Origin: Maricaulis parjimensis
GTDB lineage: Bacteria; Pseudomonadota; Alphaproteobacteria; Caulobacterales; Maricaulaceae
Direction of reading: 5' to 3'
Length of the DNA: 64,000 bases
NCBI RefSeq assembly: GCF_016817355.1
Contig: NZ_JADOTT010000007.1
Coordinates: forward strand, 91,736 to 155,735
Part shown: positions 53,220 through 62,146 of the stretch, in pieces
Layout of the letters: every line of letters begins with the position of its first letter
How positions within the stretch are numbered: position 1 is the stretch's first letter
Program-made: the position numbers and the translations under genes
The notes under the pieces: generated by a model
Databases searched by the model: none
Told to the model about the DNA's origin: nothing
What the model saw: only the letters and a program-made list of their open reading frames with translations

Positions 53220-53834
53220 ATGACGACCCGTGCCGTCCTGTGGGATCTGGGCAATGTCCTGATCGACTGGTCCCCCCGCCGTCTCTACGAAAAACTCTTC
53301 CGCACCTCTCAGGAAGTGGACCATTTCCTGTCCGAGGTCTGCACGATGGACTGGCATGCCGAGCATGATCGCGGCGTGCCGATGGCGCAGAATCGCGAAC
53401 CGCTGATCGAAGCCCACCCGCACCTGGAAGACGCGATCCGTGCCTGGGAGACCGGGTTTGACGGCATGGTCGACGGCACGGTTCCCGGAACGGCGGAAAC
53501 CATGGACGCGCTGGCCCGTCAGGGCGTGCCTCAATACGCGCTGACCAATCTGCCCAGCGAGTGGGTGGAACCGGTCAACCGGCTCTATCCCTCCATGCGC
53601 CATATGCGTGATGTGATCGTCTCGGCCCATGAGGGCGTGATCAAGCCGGAGCGCAAGATCTACGAGATCACCGCCGCGCGCCTGCCGCATGACCCGCACG
53701 AAGTCCTGTTCTTCGATGATCGGGACAGCAATGTCCAAGCCGCCCGGGACTTCGGCTTTGATGCCGAACTCTTCACGGGCGCCGACAGTCTGCGCCAGGC
53801 CCTGTCCGGCCGGGGTCTCCTCACCCACGCCTGA
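53220..53834 (+). CDS. HAD-superfamily hydrolase (YihX-like)
   Basis: Encodes 204 residues. Motif I is LWDLGNVLIDW with Gly at the second Asp position, as in YihX and epoxide-hydrolase-type HADs; motif II lies in YALTNLP, motif III in GVIKPERKIYEI and motif IV in VLFFDDRDSNVQAARDFG. A sugar-phosphate phosphatase is the likely activity. GGAGGT precedes the ATG; the frame extends a few codons upstream without a site. Confidence 0.87.
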   Translation: MTTRAVLWDLGNVLIDWSPRRLYEKLFRTSQEVDHFLSEVCTMDWHAEHDRGVPMAQNREPLIEAHPHLEDAIRAWETGFDGMVDGTVPGTAETMDALARQGVPQYALTNLPSEWVEPVNRLYPSMRHMRDVIVSAHEGVIKPERKIYEITAARLPHDPHEVLFFDDRDSNVQAARDFGFDAELFTGADSLRQALSGRGLLTHA

Positions 53835-54101
53835 TCGCTGGCCGCATCGCAGGAAGCCTCACCTCGCCCGGCCCCGTCCGGATGCGGATGATTCCGGCGC
53901 GACCACCCATACCGCTTTCCCCTGACGTCAAGCCGGACTGCGCCGCACTGCCGCACTGAATGCTGCATCTGCGCACTATTCACACGCACGTCTTTTGCCC
54001 TAAATACATACCCAGTCATCGAAACAGCGGGAAAGCGCCGCAAGAGCGCAGCTGGAACGAGCCAAAATCAAAGCGGTCGACTAGGGCGCGAGGAGACAGA
54101 C

Positions 54102-55283
54102 ATGGACTTGAATTACACACCGGAGGAGGAGGCCTTCCGCCAGGAAGTCCGCGACTTCCTGAAGGAAAATCTCTCCGAGGAATTGGCCACCAAGGTTCGC
54201 AATGGTCGCGAGCTGAACAAGCAGGACATGGAAAGCTGGCACGCCACGCTGCAATCGCGCAGCTGGCTGGCCGTGACCTGGCCGGCGGAATATGGCGGTC
54301 CGGGCTGGGATGCTGTCCAGCGCCACATCTTCGACGAAGAACTGGCCCTGGCCAATGCGCCGCGCACGGTTCCTTTCGGTCTCGCCATGCTGGGCCCGGT
54401 GCTGATCAAGTTCGGTACGGAAGAACAGAAGGCCACCATCCTGCCGCGCATCCTGTCCGGTGAGGACTGGTGGTGTCAGGGCTATTCCGAGCCGGGCGCC
54501 GGTTCCGACCTGGCCAGCCTGAAAACCCGCGCCGTGCGCGATGGCGATCATTACGTGATCAATGGCCAGAAAACCTGGACCACGCTGGGCCAGTTCGCCG
54601 ACAAGATCTTCTGCCTCGTGCGCACCTCGACCGAGGGCAAGCCGCAGCAGGGCATTTCCTTCGTCCTGGTCGACATCAACACGCCCGGTATCGAAATGCG
54701 CCCGATCAAGCTGATCGAGGGCGGTTTCGAGGTGAATGAAGTCTTCTTCACCGATGTCCGAGTTCCGGTCTCCAACCTGGTTGGCGAGGAGAATATGGGC
54801 TGGACGATCGCCAAATACCTGCTGGGCCATGAGCGCACCAATATCGCCGGTGTCGGCGCCTCTTCCGAAGCGCTGAACCAGCTCAAGGCGCTGGCCCGCA
54901 AGGTGAAACGCAACGGTGCGCCGCTGGCCAAGGATCCGCTCTTCGCCGCCAAGGTGGCCGAAGTGGAGATCGATCTGGAAGCCATGCGCCTGACCAATCT
55001 GCGCATGCTGTTCGGTTCGTCCGACGCGCAGGGTTCGGTGTCGTCCATGCTGAAGATCAAGGGCACGGTGATCCGACAGGCCATTAATGACCTGTCGCGT
55101 CGCGCACTCGGCCCGGCCGCAGCGCCCTTCCCGTCCGAAGAAGTCATCGGCAATTACGGTGTCGCCCCGGCGGAAGCCGCGACCAATGCCGCCAACTACT
55201 TCAACAATCGCAAACTCTCGATCTTTGGTGGATCGAACGAGATCCAGCGCAACATCATCACCAAAGAAACCTTCGGAGCCTGA
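54102..55283 (+). CDS. Acyl-CoA dehydrogenase, large subunit of a heteromeric pair
   Basis: Encodes 393 residues: N-terminal helix domain (YTPEEEAFRQEVRDFLKENL), FAD/substrate loop WCQGYSEPGAGSDLASLKT, YVINGQKTWTT, and C-terminal SIFGGSNEIQRNIITKETFG. It oxidises acyl-CoA to enoyl-CoA. It closely precedes a second, shorter acyl-CoA dehydrogenase (3 bp), as in the alpha2-beta2 steroid- and dicarboxylate-active enzymes (FadE26/27 or PimC/PimD). No beta-oxidation genes lie nearby to fix the substrate. Confidence 0.9.
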   Translation: MDLNYTPEEEAFRQEVRDFLKENLSEELATKVRNGRELNKQDMESWHATLQSRSWLAVTWPAEYGGPGWDAVQRHIFDEELALANAPRTVPFGLAMLGPVLIKFGTEEQKATILPRILSGEDWWCQGYSEPGAGSDLASLKTRAVRDGDHYVINGQKTWTTLGQFADKIFCLVRTSTEGKPQQGISFVLVDINTPGIEMRPIKLIEGGFEVNEVFFTDVRVPVSNLVGEENMGWTIAKYLLGHERTNIAGVGASSEALNQLKALARKVKRNGAPLAKDPLFAAKVAEVEIDLEAMRLTNLRMLFGSSDAQGSVSSMLKIKGTVIRQAINDLSRRALGPAAAPFPSEEVIGNYGVAPAEAATNAANYFNNRKLSIFGGSNEIQRNIITKETFGA

Positions 55284-55286
55284 TCC

Positions 55287-56366
55287 ATGGATTTCACGCC
55301 GACAGAAGACCGCCGGATGATCGCGGACAGCTTCCGCCGTTTCCTTGCTGACAAATTCCCGGCCGAACGCCGCAATGAGATTGCCTATGAAGGCGCCTGC
55401 CATGATGCAGACGCCTGGGCCGGCCTGGCCGAGCTGGGCATTCTCGGTGCCCTCGTCTCCGAAGAGGATGGCGGGTTTGGTGGTGCCGGTTTCGACATCA
55501 CGACCGTGTTCGAGGAAGCCGGCCGCGCCCTGTGCCCGGAACCGCTCCTGGGCAATCTCCTGGCCCTGCGCCTCTATGCGGCCCACGGCAAGGCCGACCG
55601 CGTTGAAGCCATCATTGCCGGTGCCGAGAAAGCCGCGTTCGGTTTCGACGAGACCGACAGTTTCGGTGATCTCGCCGAGATTTCCGCCAAGGCCGATGGC
55701 GATACGCTGACCGGCCGCAAGACCGTGGTCTATGGCGGTCAGGCCGCCGACTGGCTGCTGGTTGCCGCCAAGACGGCTGCCGGCAAGCTGGGCCTTTATG
55801 AAGTGAAGGCTTCGGATGCTGAAGTCCTGTCCTACCCGATGATCGATGGCGGCGGTGCTGCCGAGATCGTACTGGACAAGACGCCGGCCACCTGCCTGTC
55901 CGACGATGCCGAAGCTGCCATCGAAGCGGCTCTCGATGCGGGCCGGCTGGCCCTGTGCGCCGAAGCCGTCGGTGCGATGGACGTGCTCAAGGACATGACG
56001 CGCGACTATCTCATGCAGCGCCAGCAGTTCGGCCGCCCGATCGCGACCTTCCAGGCCCTGCAGCACCGTCTCGTGGATTTCTCCATCGAGATCGAACAGG
56101 CCCGCTCCATCGTGATCTATGCCGCCGGCCATATGGACGCGGACGAGCGCGCCCTGGCTGTCGCCAAGGCGAAAAACCTGATCGGCCGCGCCGGCAAGCT
56201 GGTCGCCGAGGAATGCATCCAGATGCATGGCGGGATCGGCATGACCTGGGAATATGCCGGGTCGCACTATGCCAAACGCCTGATCATGATCGATCACCAG
56301 CTGGGTGATACGGAAGACCAGCTGCGCAAGGTGATGGCCCTGACGGACATATCCGTCGCCGCCTGA
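55287..56366 (+). CDS. Acyl-CoA dehydrogenase, small subunit of a heteromeric pair
   Basis: Encodes 359 residues. It keeps the helix-rich C-terminal domain (QRQQFGRPIATFQALQHRLV; MHGGIGMTWEYAGSHYAKR, whose Glu matches the catalytic residue of the TWE type) but the central domain lacks the usual FAD-loop sequence of the partner. This split of roles is typical of heteromeric acyl-CoA dehydrogenases. Starts 3 bp after the large subunit and ends before a terminator. Confidence 0.9.
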   Translation: MDFTPTEDRRMIADSFRRFLADKFPAERRNEIAYEGACHDADAWAGLAELGILGALVSEEDGGFGGAGFDITTVFEEAGRALCPEPLLGNLLALRLYAAHGKADRVEAIIAGAEKAAFGFDETDSFGDLAEISAKADGDTLTGRKTVVYGGQAADWLLVAAKTAAGKLGLYEVKASDAEVLSYPMIDGGGAAEIVLDKTPATCLSDDAEAAIEAALDAGRLALCAEAVGAMDVLKDMTRDYLMQRQQFGRPIATFQALQHRLVDFSIEIEQARSIVIYAAGHMDADERALAVAKAKNLIGRAGKLVAEECIQMHGGIGMTWEYAGSHYAKRLIMIDHQLGDTEDQLRKVMALTDISVAA

Positions 56367-56395
56367 TCCGCGGCGTAAAAACCTGAAAATGCCAG

Positions 56396-56430
56396 CAGGC
56401 GTCACCCATCGGTGGCGCCTGTTCGCTTTT
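56396..56430 (+). terminator. Rho-independent terminator of the acyl-CoA dehydrogenase pair
   Basis: CAGGCG(T)CACC pairs with GGTG(G)CGCCTG, loop CATC, then TTCGCTTTT. It ends 91 bp before the histidine-kinase start and rules out a start at 56389. Confidence 0.85.
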
Positions 56431-56520
56431 GCAGCAAGATTTGGACTTACCGCCACACGAGAATTGGGCTTTCCTAAGCGTGTGACAGGTGAGGCCAACA
56501 CACACGCTCAGACATTGCGC

Positions 56521-59127
56521 ATGCCCCGCATCGCGATTGCGATCACGCTGGGCGTGGCCGCCGTGCTGCTTGGCGAGATCTCGGTACTCCTGTCCATCCC
56601 GCCCGACCATTTCGTTCCGGTCTGGATCGTGGCTGCCCTTTCGGTGACCGCGCCCTGGATCTGGGGCCGGATAATGATGCTGCCGCTGGCACTGGCCACC
56701 GGTATCGTGGCGCTGGATATCGCCCTGCGCCTTTTCTTCATGGACTTGCCCTCTGCCCTGACCCTGGCGGTCGCGATGGCGTTGAGCAGCCTGGTCCAGT
56801 CGGAAATCGGCATCCGCCTGATGAGCGGGCTGGATCGCGTGCGCTTGGCGCGGCAAGAGCAGATGCGCGATATCGTCCACATGGTCGGCGTGGTTGCACC
56901 GGTTGGTGCCCTGCCCATGGCCTTGCTGTTTCCCGCCGCCATCGCGCTGTCCAGCATCACACCGGATGCCGGCTATCTTGGCATCGCCTGGCGCAGCTGG
57001 CTGTCCAGCCTGGTCGGGATCGTTGCCTTTGCGCCGCTTTGCCTGGTGATCTTCGGCCCCTCCCGCATTCCGGTCCGCCGCAAGATCGCCGTCAGCCTGC
57101 CCATGGGCATTCTCATGCTGGTCCTGGCGATCGTGTTCGCCTTTTCCCGGATGGACGGAATCCGCGACCGCGAGGAAGCCTTCCGCGCCCTGACCGCCGA
57201 AGACCGGCAATCCCTCAATGAGGTTCTGACCGGGGTCGAGCGGCGCCTGTTTGAACTGGGCGGCCTGTTCGAAGCGTCCGAAACGGTCACGCGGGACGAG
57301 TTCGAGACCTTTGTCGGCATCGCCTTTGCCGGATTGCCGCCGGAGCGCGTTGTGCGCTGGGCCCCGCGTGTCGAGCGCGCCGCGGACCCCCAGCATGATT
57401 ATGCCGTGCCGGACCAGCCAGGTGACGGCATTATTGAACGGGACATCCCGCTGACACCGGCCCATAACTACCCGGCCCTGAGATCCGGACTGGTGGAGGC
57501 CGAGCGCGAAGCCCTGGCCACAAGCGTCATTGCCATGCAAGCCCCGCAGGGTCGGGCCTTGCCCGCCACGGACAACAGCCCGGCCCGCATCATCATGGCG
57601 GTCCCCACCTTCCGGACCGGTGCGGACGGCGAATCCATGCTGACCGGCCTGGCGAGTGCCGAACTCCTGTGGCCGGACCTCTTCCTGCTGTCTCGGCCCC
57701 GCTCTTCCTATGCCTATCACCTCTCCCTGTACGAAACAGGAATCGATCCACCACGCCTCCTGTTCGGCCAGCCCAGCTCCCTGCCCGGGCTGAGTGTCAG
57801 CTATGATGTCAACCTGAGCGGCCATGATCTCCAGCTGACCTATGAGGCCAGCTACGCCTTCCTGTCCGACAATCAGAGCATGACCGCCTGGTATGTCCTG
57901 GTTCTGGGCATGTTGTTTGCCACCCTGCTCAATGCGCTGACCCTGATCTCCACAGGCCGGACCGAATTCGTACAGCGCCTGGTCGAACAGAAAACCCGAG
58001 AGGCGGAAGGCCTGGCGCGTGATCTGGCCACGATCGTGGAAAGCGCGGCGGACGGTATTCTCGCACTGGATCGGGACGGGCTGGTGCGGACCGCCAATTC
58101 CGCGGCCGCCCGCCTGCTGGGACTGCGGCTGGAAGACTTGTCAGGCCGGAAAGCCCGGGCCGTTCTTGGCGCGGATCTTCCTCCCGAGATCGGCGCCCCC
58201 ACCATGCGCACCGACGACTCAGTCGCCCTGTTCAGCCATGCGGACGGCGAGGATTTCCCCGCTGAATTCTCCTGCGCTCCGATCACGGGCGAAGGCGGTG
58301 TCAGCCTGGGCCAGGTCATCGTGTTCCGGGATATCAGCGCCCGGACCGCCCGGCAGCAGGAGCGCGACCAGTTCATCAATGAATTATCCCGTGCCAATGA
58401 GGAGTTGGAGCGCTTCGCCTTTGCCGCCAGTCACGACCTGCAGGAGCCGCTGCGCCTGATCGCGAATTTCAACGCCTTGCTGGACCGGCGCTATGGGGAT
58501 GAACTGGATGAGGACGGGCGCACTTTCATCCGCCATTCCATCGACGCGGCCACCCGCATGCAGACCCTGATCGCGGACCTGCTCACCTATGGAAAGGTGG
58601 AGCATGAGGCCCAGTCGCCCCACTCCAACGTGGCCCTTGGGTCGATCATCAACGATGTCCTGAAGAATCTGGAGAACACGCTGGCCACGGCAAAAGGCCG
58701 CGTCACGGTCGGCGACATGCCGGACGTCTCCGGCATTCCCTCACAGCTGAGCCAGGTCTTCCAGAACCTGATCGGCAATGCCCTGAAATATCGCGAAACC
58801 GGGACCCAGCCGCTGATCGACGTGTCATGCGAGGATGCCGGCGACCATTGGCGCCTGTCGGTCTGCGACAACGGGATCGGTATTGCCCCGCAATACGACA
58901 AGACTATCTTCGAACCCTTCAAACGCCTGCACGGCAAGACCGAGTATTCGGGAACGGGAATGGGGCTGGCCATATGCCGGAAGATCGTGGAAAGTCACGA
59001 TGGTATGATTTGGGTGGAGGCGAACCCCGGAGGCGGAAGCTGTTTCCGGTTCACCCTGCCCAAGACCGATACGGATCGAAATGAGCATCAGCACTCCGAA
59101 ACACGCGCCCCGCATTCTCCTGGTTGA
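56521..59127 (+). CDS. MASE1-like membrane sensor histidine kinase with CHASE-like, PAS and HisKA domains
   Basis: Encodes 868 residues. Seven to eight N-terminal helices (~1-210) resemble MASE1 (VAAVLLGEISVLLSIPPDHF, APWIWGRIMMLPLALATGIV). A periplasmic CHASE-like domain (~215-450; ALTAEDRQSLNEVLTGVERR) is followed by a membrane helix (~453-477), a PAS domain (~500-610; ESAADGILALDRDGLVRTAN), HisKA with AFAASHDLQEPLRLI (His ~637) and an ATPase domain (FQNLIGNALKYR, DNGIGIAPQYDKTIFEPF, YSGTGMGLAI). The ATG at 56521 is preferred; an upstream in-frame start would sit in the preceding terminator, but a GTG at 56482 remains possible. It overlaps the response regulator by 47 nt. Confidence 0.87.
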   Translation: MPRIAIAITLGVAAVLLGEISVLLSIPPDHFVPVWIVAALSVTAPWIWGRIMMLPLALATGIVALDIALRLFFMDLPSALTLAVAMALSSLVQSEIGIRLMSGLDRVRLARQEQMRDIVHMVGVVAPVGALPMALLFPAAIALSSITPDAGYLGIAWRSWLSSLVGIVAFAPLCLVIFGPSRIPVRRKIAVSLPMGILMLVLAIVFAFSRMDGIRDREEAFRALTAEDRQSLNEVLTGVERRLFELGGLFEASETVTRDEFETFVGIAFAGLPPERVVRWAPRVERAADPQHDYAVPDQPGDGIIERDIPLTPAHNYPALRSGLVEAEREALATSVIAMQAPQGRALPATDNSPARIIMAVPTFRTGADGESMLTGLASAELLWPDLFLLSRPRSSYAYHLSLYETGIDPPRLLFGQPSSLPGLSVSYDVNLSGHDLQLTYEASYAFLSDNQSMTAWYVLVLGMLFATLLNALTLISTGRTEFVQRLVEQKTREAEGLARDLATIVESAADGILALDRDGLVRTANSAAARLLGLRLEDLSGRKARAVLGADLPPEIGAPTMRTDDSVALFSHADGEDFPAEFSCAPITGEGGVSLGQVIVFRDISARTARQQERDQFINELSRANEELERFAFAASHDLQEPLRLIANFNALLDRRYGDELDEDGRTFIRHSIDAATRMQTLIADLLTYGKVEHEAQSPHSNVALGSIINDVLKNLENTLATAKGRVTVGDMPDVSGIPSQLSQVFQNLIGNALKYRETGTQPLIDVSCEDAGDHWRLSVCDNGIGIAPQYDKTIFEPFKRLHGKTEYSGTGMGLAICRKIVESHDGMIWVEANPGGGSCFRFTLPKTDTDRNEHQHSETRAPHSPG

Positions 59128-59527
59128 GGATAATGAAGGCGATGAATTCCTGATTCTCGATGCCTTCGAACAGGCCAGCTACCCCTATGAAATCGAGGTT
59201 GTCCGGGATGGCGAAGAGGCCCTGCACCGCATCCAGCAGACCGATGGATTTGCCGATGCGCCCCTGCCCGACCTCATCCTGCTGGACCTGAACCTGCCCA
59301 AGGTCGACGGACGGACCGTCCTGAAAACCGTGAAGACCGATCACGACCTGATGCAATTGCCGGTCCTGATCCTCACCACATCCTCGTCCGAACGGGACAT
59401 CGAGGAGTGTTATGAGCTGCACGCCAACGCCTACATGACCAAGCCTTTCAAGGTCGAGGACTACGAGAATATCGTGGAATCCATCGGCTCCTTCTGGTTC
59501 CGCGCCGTTCAGCTGCCCGCGCACTGA
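59081..59527 (+). CDS. Rcp1-like single-domain response regulator
   Basis: Encodes 148 residues: ILLVEDNEGDEFLILDAFEQ, phospho-Asp in LILLDLNLPKVDGRTVLK, Thr-Ser pair in ILTTSSSERDI and Lys in YMTKPFKVEDY. It has the longer beta4-alpha4 and acidic features of the Rcp1/phytochrome-partner group. Its start lies inside the histidine kinase gene, so the pair are coupled and probably cognate. Confidence 0.93.
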   Translation: MSISTPKHAPRILLVEDNEGDEFLILDAFEQASYPYEIEVVRDGEEALHRIQQTDGFADAPLPDLILLDLNLPKVDGRTVLKTVKTDHDLMQLPVLILTTSSSERDIEECYELHANAYMTKPFKVEDYENIVESIGSFWFRAVQLPAH

Positions 59528-59598
59528 TCCCCTTAATTCCCCGTCATTTCTGCCTGTGAGCGCTGGACGCCGCGCACGGTAAGGCTATCCTTGCGCCC

Positions 59599-60189
59599 AT
59601 GACCGCGCTCAGCCTTCTGGCCCTGGCTTCGCTGCTTGCAGCCCAGGACGCCCCGCCCCGCGAACCGGCCGACCTCACCGTCGCGCCGCAAACGGAATTC
59701 CGCACGCCGCAGGAACGCCTGGACGAGCGTCTCGACGCGCTGGCGCAGGCCGACACGATGCGCGTGGCAGCCCCCCTGATCGACGAGATCCACGCCCTGT
59801 GGGCCCATTCCGGATCCGACACGGTCTCCCTGCTGATGGATCGGGGCCGAGCCGCCGAAGCCGCCGACAATGAAGAGATTGCCGCTCGCATGTATGACCA
59901 TGTCACGCGGCTGGATCCGGATTTCGCCGAAGGCTGGCTGGCCGCCGGCCGCATGGCTACCCAGTTCGAAGACTGGGGCTATGCGCTGGAAACCCTGAAC
60001 ACGGCCCTGACCCTCGAGCCGCGGCGCTATGATGCCTATGTCACGCTGGGCCGCGTGCTGGAGCGGGCCGAGCGCTATGACGCGGCGCTGGAAGCCTATG
60101 AAGCCGCCCTCGCCATTTTCCCGGCGCATGAAGCGGCACAGGAAGCCCGCGACCGGATCAATGCCGCCCTCGCCGGACGGGCGCTTTGA
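59599..60189 (+). CDS. Exported TPR-repeat protein
   Basis: Encodes 196 residues: a weak signal peptide (ALSLLALASLLAAQD) and about three tetratricopeptide repeats (~75-185; ARMYDHVTRLDPDFAEGWLA, ALETLNTALTLEPRRYDAYV, ALEAYEAALAIFPAHEAAQE). TPRs mediate protein-protein binding; partner unknown. The next gene's start overlaps its stop. Confidence 0.83.
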   Translation: MTALSLLALASLLAAQDAPPREPADLTVAPQTEFRTPQERLDERLDALAQADTMRVAAPLIDEIHALWAHSGSDTVSLLMDRGRAAEAADNEEIAARMYDHVTRLDPDFAEGWLAAGRMATQFEDWGYALETLNTALTLEPRRYDAYVTLGRVLERAERYDAALEAYEAALAIFPAHEAAQEARDRINAALAGRAL

Positions 60190-61175
60190 CCACGCAGATA
60201 CTGTCAGACCCGGTCATCCTCACCGGTCTCGCCGGGCTGGGTCTGCTGGCCCTTCTGGGCCTTGCGGCCTGGATCAATGTTCGGCGTATCGAGCAAGCTC
60301 ACCCGCCCGGCGGCGCGTTCGAGACCGTTGACGGCGTGCGTCTGCACTATCGCGAGACCGGACCGAAATCAGCGCCCGCCACGCTTGTCCTGCACGGAGC
60401 CGCCTCCAATCTGGAGGAACCCCATAGCGCCCTCGCCAACACCTTCGACGGCGAGCATGTGATCTGGCTGGACCGGCCGGGCCTGGGCTGGTCGCAGCGG
60501 CCCTCCGGACACTGGTCACCCCAGCGCGAAGCGGCGCTGATCGCCAAATTCCTGGAGGCCCGCAAGAGCGGGCCCGTCACCGTGATCGGCCATTCCTGGG
60601 GCGGAGCGATCGCGATGCGCCTGGCGATGGACCATCCCGACCGGGTCTCGGGCCTGGTTCTTGTCGCCCCCGCCCTGTCCGCCTGGATCGGCCGGGCGGC
60701 CTGGTTCAATTCGGCCAGTTTCTGGCCGGTCCTGGGCCCACTCATCACCCGGATCATCGTGCCCCTGGCCGGACCTTCCCAGGCCCGCAGCGGCGCCATC
60801 GCCGCCTTCCATCCTGAACCCATGCCGGACGCCTATGTCGAGAAGACCGCGCTGAGCCTGCTGCTGCGGCCGGCCATCTGGCGTGCCAATGCGCGCGACA
60901 TGGCCTTGGTGAACACACACCTGGAAGACCAGGAACATGCTTATGAAGAGCTGGATCACCCGGCCGTGGTGATTGCCGGAAAGGCCGATACGGTCCTCTG
61001 GTCACACCGGCATGGAGGTCAGGTGGCCAAGCGGATGAAGCGAGCGGAGATGCGCTGGATCAGCGGTGCCGGGCACAATCTTCATCATCATCACCCCGCT
61101 GCCGTGCTGGAAGCTGTCCGCGATGTGCGCAATGAACTGCGCGAAACCGGGTCAAAAGCTGGCGCGGCGGGTTGA
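60186..61175 (+). CDS. Alpha/beta hydrolase, membrane-anchored, TTG start
   Basis: Encodes 329 residues from TTG at 60186, inside the stop of the TPR gene; no ATG or GTG gives the full domain. An N-terminal membrane segment (LTGLAGLGLLALLGLAAWI) is followed by an alpha/beta hydrolase: LVLHGAASNLEEP, nucleophile in VIGHSWGGAIAMRL, Asp in IAGKADTVLW and His in GAGHNLHHHHP. Substrate unknown; the anchor places it at the inner membrane. Confidence 0.83.
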   Translation: MTTQILSDPVILTGLAGLGLLALLGLAAWINVRRIEQAHPPGGAFETVDGVRLHYRETGPKSAPATLVLHGAASNLEEPHSALANTFDGEHVIWLDRPGLGWSQRPSGHWSPQREAALIAKFLEARKSGPVTVIGHSWGGAIAMRLAMDHPDRVSGLVLVAPALSAWIGRAAWFNSASFWPVLGPLITRIIVPLAGPSQARSGAIAAFHPEPMPDAYVEKTALSLLLRPAIWRANARDMALVNTHLEDQEHAYEELDHPAVVIAGKADTVLWSHRHGGQVAKRMKRAEMRWISGAGHNLHHHHPAAVLEAVRDVRNELRETGSKAGAAG

Positions 61176-61230
61176 GACCGGAAGCGCCGGGAATTAGTGT
61201 CGCGCCCTGTCCTTCAACGAGGTTTCCGAC

Positions 61231-61521
61231 ATGGCTTTCACCGACACTGCGCCCCATTCCGACGGTCCCATCGATCAGTCCGACGCCGTTGGCGGTGCCG
61301 CCCGCGAACAGATCAAGGCTTTCGTCGCCCGGATCGAGCGCCTGGAAGAAGACAAGGCCGCCGTCATGGCCGACATGAAGGAAGTCTATGCCGAAGCCAA
61401 ATCCATGGGCTTTGACACCAAGATCCTTCGCAAGGTCGTCTCCCTGCGCAAGATCGACCGCCGCGAGCGCCAGGAAGCCGACGCCCTGCTGGAATTGTAT
61501 TTGGGCGCCGTGGAAGGCTAA
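61231..61521 (+). CDS. gapR: GapR nucleoid-associated protein (DUF2312)
   Basis: Encodes 96 residues of DUF2312: [39 protein letters not shown] and [14 protein letters not shown] match Caulobacter GapR, which forms a clamp around overtwisted DNA ahead of replication and transcription and aids the cell cycle. Coiled-coil N-terminal half. GAGG lies before the ATG. A GC-rich hairpin follows directly. Confidence 0.93.
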   Translation: MAFTDTAPHSDGPIDQSDAVGGAAREQIKAFVARIERLEEDKAAVMADMKEVYAEAKSMGFDTKILRKVVSLRKIDRRERQEADALLELYLGAVEG

Positions 61522-61526
61522 TCTGA

Positions 61527-61548
61527 CTGCCTCGGCTTGATGAGGCAG
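61527..61548 (+). promoter_or_regulatory. Hairpin covering the ribosome site of the gene after gapR
   Basis: CTGCCTC and GAGGCAG form a perfect 7-bp stem with an 8-nt loop; its right arm contains the GAGG ribosome site just before the ATG at 61550. It could shut off or tune translation of the next gene after gapR is read through. Confidence 0.55.
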
Positions 61549-61549
61549 C

Positions 61550-62011
61550 ATGGCACGCAAGATCGACGAGAAGAAAACCAAGCGCGTCCTGCGACGGCTT
61601 GAGCGTGCCCGCAAGGCTGCCGAGGATTCCGGCGTGCCGGACCGCGAATTGTCCGAATGGGAAGGCGAGTTCCTGGGCTCCCTGGAAGAGCGCCTGGAAA
61701 CCTTCGGCTCGGCCTTCAGCGATCCGGACAAGGGCAATACGGAAGAAGCGCTGTCCACCCGTCAGGCCCTGAAGCTCAAGGAAATCGAGAAGAAGACCAA
61801 GGGCAAGGCGCGCAAGCCCATGTCGCGTGGCAAAGGGTTCCGCGGCAAGACGCCCCAGCGCGCTTCGCGCAGCCGCGACATCTATGATGATGTCGAACCG
61901 GACACGCCGTCCCCGGCACCCCGGCAGAACACCCAACCGGTTGAAGAAACACCCGAAAACAGGCGGGCCCGTTTCCGTGTCGTGCCCAAGGACGACCCGT
62001 CCGGCACGTGA
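61550..62011 (+). CDS. Basic uncharacterised protein downstream of gapR
   Basis: Encodes 153 residues, strongly charged. The N-terminal ~60 residues are helical (KIDEKKTKRVLRRLERARKA, ELSEWEGEFLGSLEERLETF), followed by a Lys/Arg-rich stretch (KTKGKARKPMSRGKGFRGKT) and an acidic Pro-rich tail. Composition suggests DNA or RNA contact. No known domain recognised; 28 bp after gapR on the same strand. Confidence 0.65.
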   Translation: MARKIDEKKTKRVLRRLERARKAAEDSGVPDRELSEWEGEFLGSLEERLETFGSAFSDPDKGNTEEALSTRQALKLKEIEKKTKGKARKPMSRGKGFRGKTPQRASRSRDIYDDVEPDTPSPAPRQNTQPVEETPENRRARFRVVPKDDPSGT

Positions 62012-62146
62012 GCCCGCACGCGTGCAATCCGGCCCGGCTTCGCCTTTGAGCCGAAGATTAGGGCGCGGTTAAACCTGCCCAAGCTTCCTGCGCGATCCGG
62101 GTGTCGAGTGCGGCTATTCTGGTGCCTCACAAAACCGGAACACGCC

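Noticed and set aside
54081-56501. 806-codon open frame opposite the two acyl-CoA dehydrogenases
   Set aside because: Antisense shadow; it crosses a gene boundary and a terminator.
56389-56520. ATG at 56389 as the start of the MASE1 kinase
   Set aside because: It lies before and reads through the terminator hairpin of the preceding operon.
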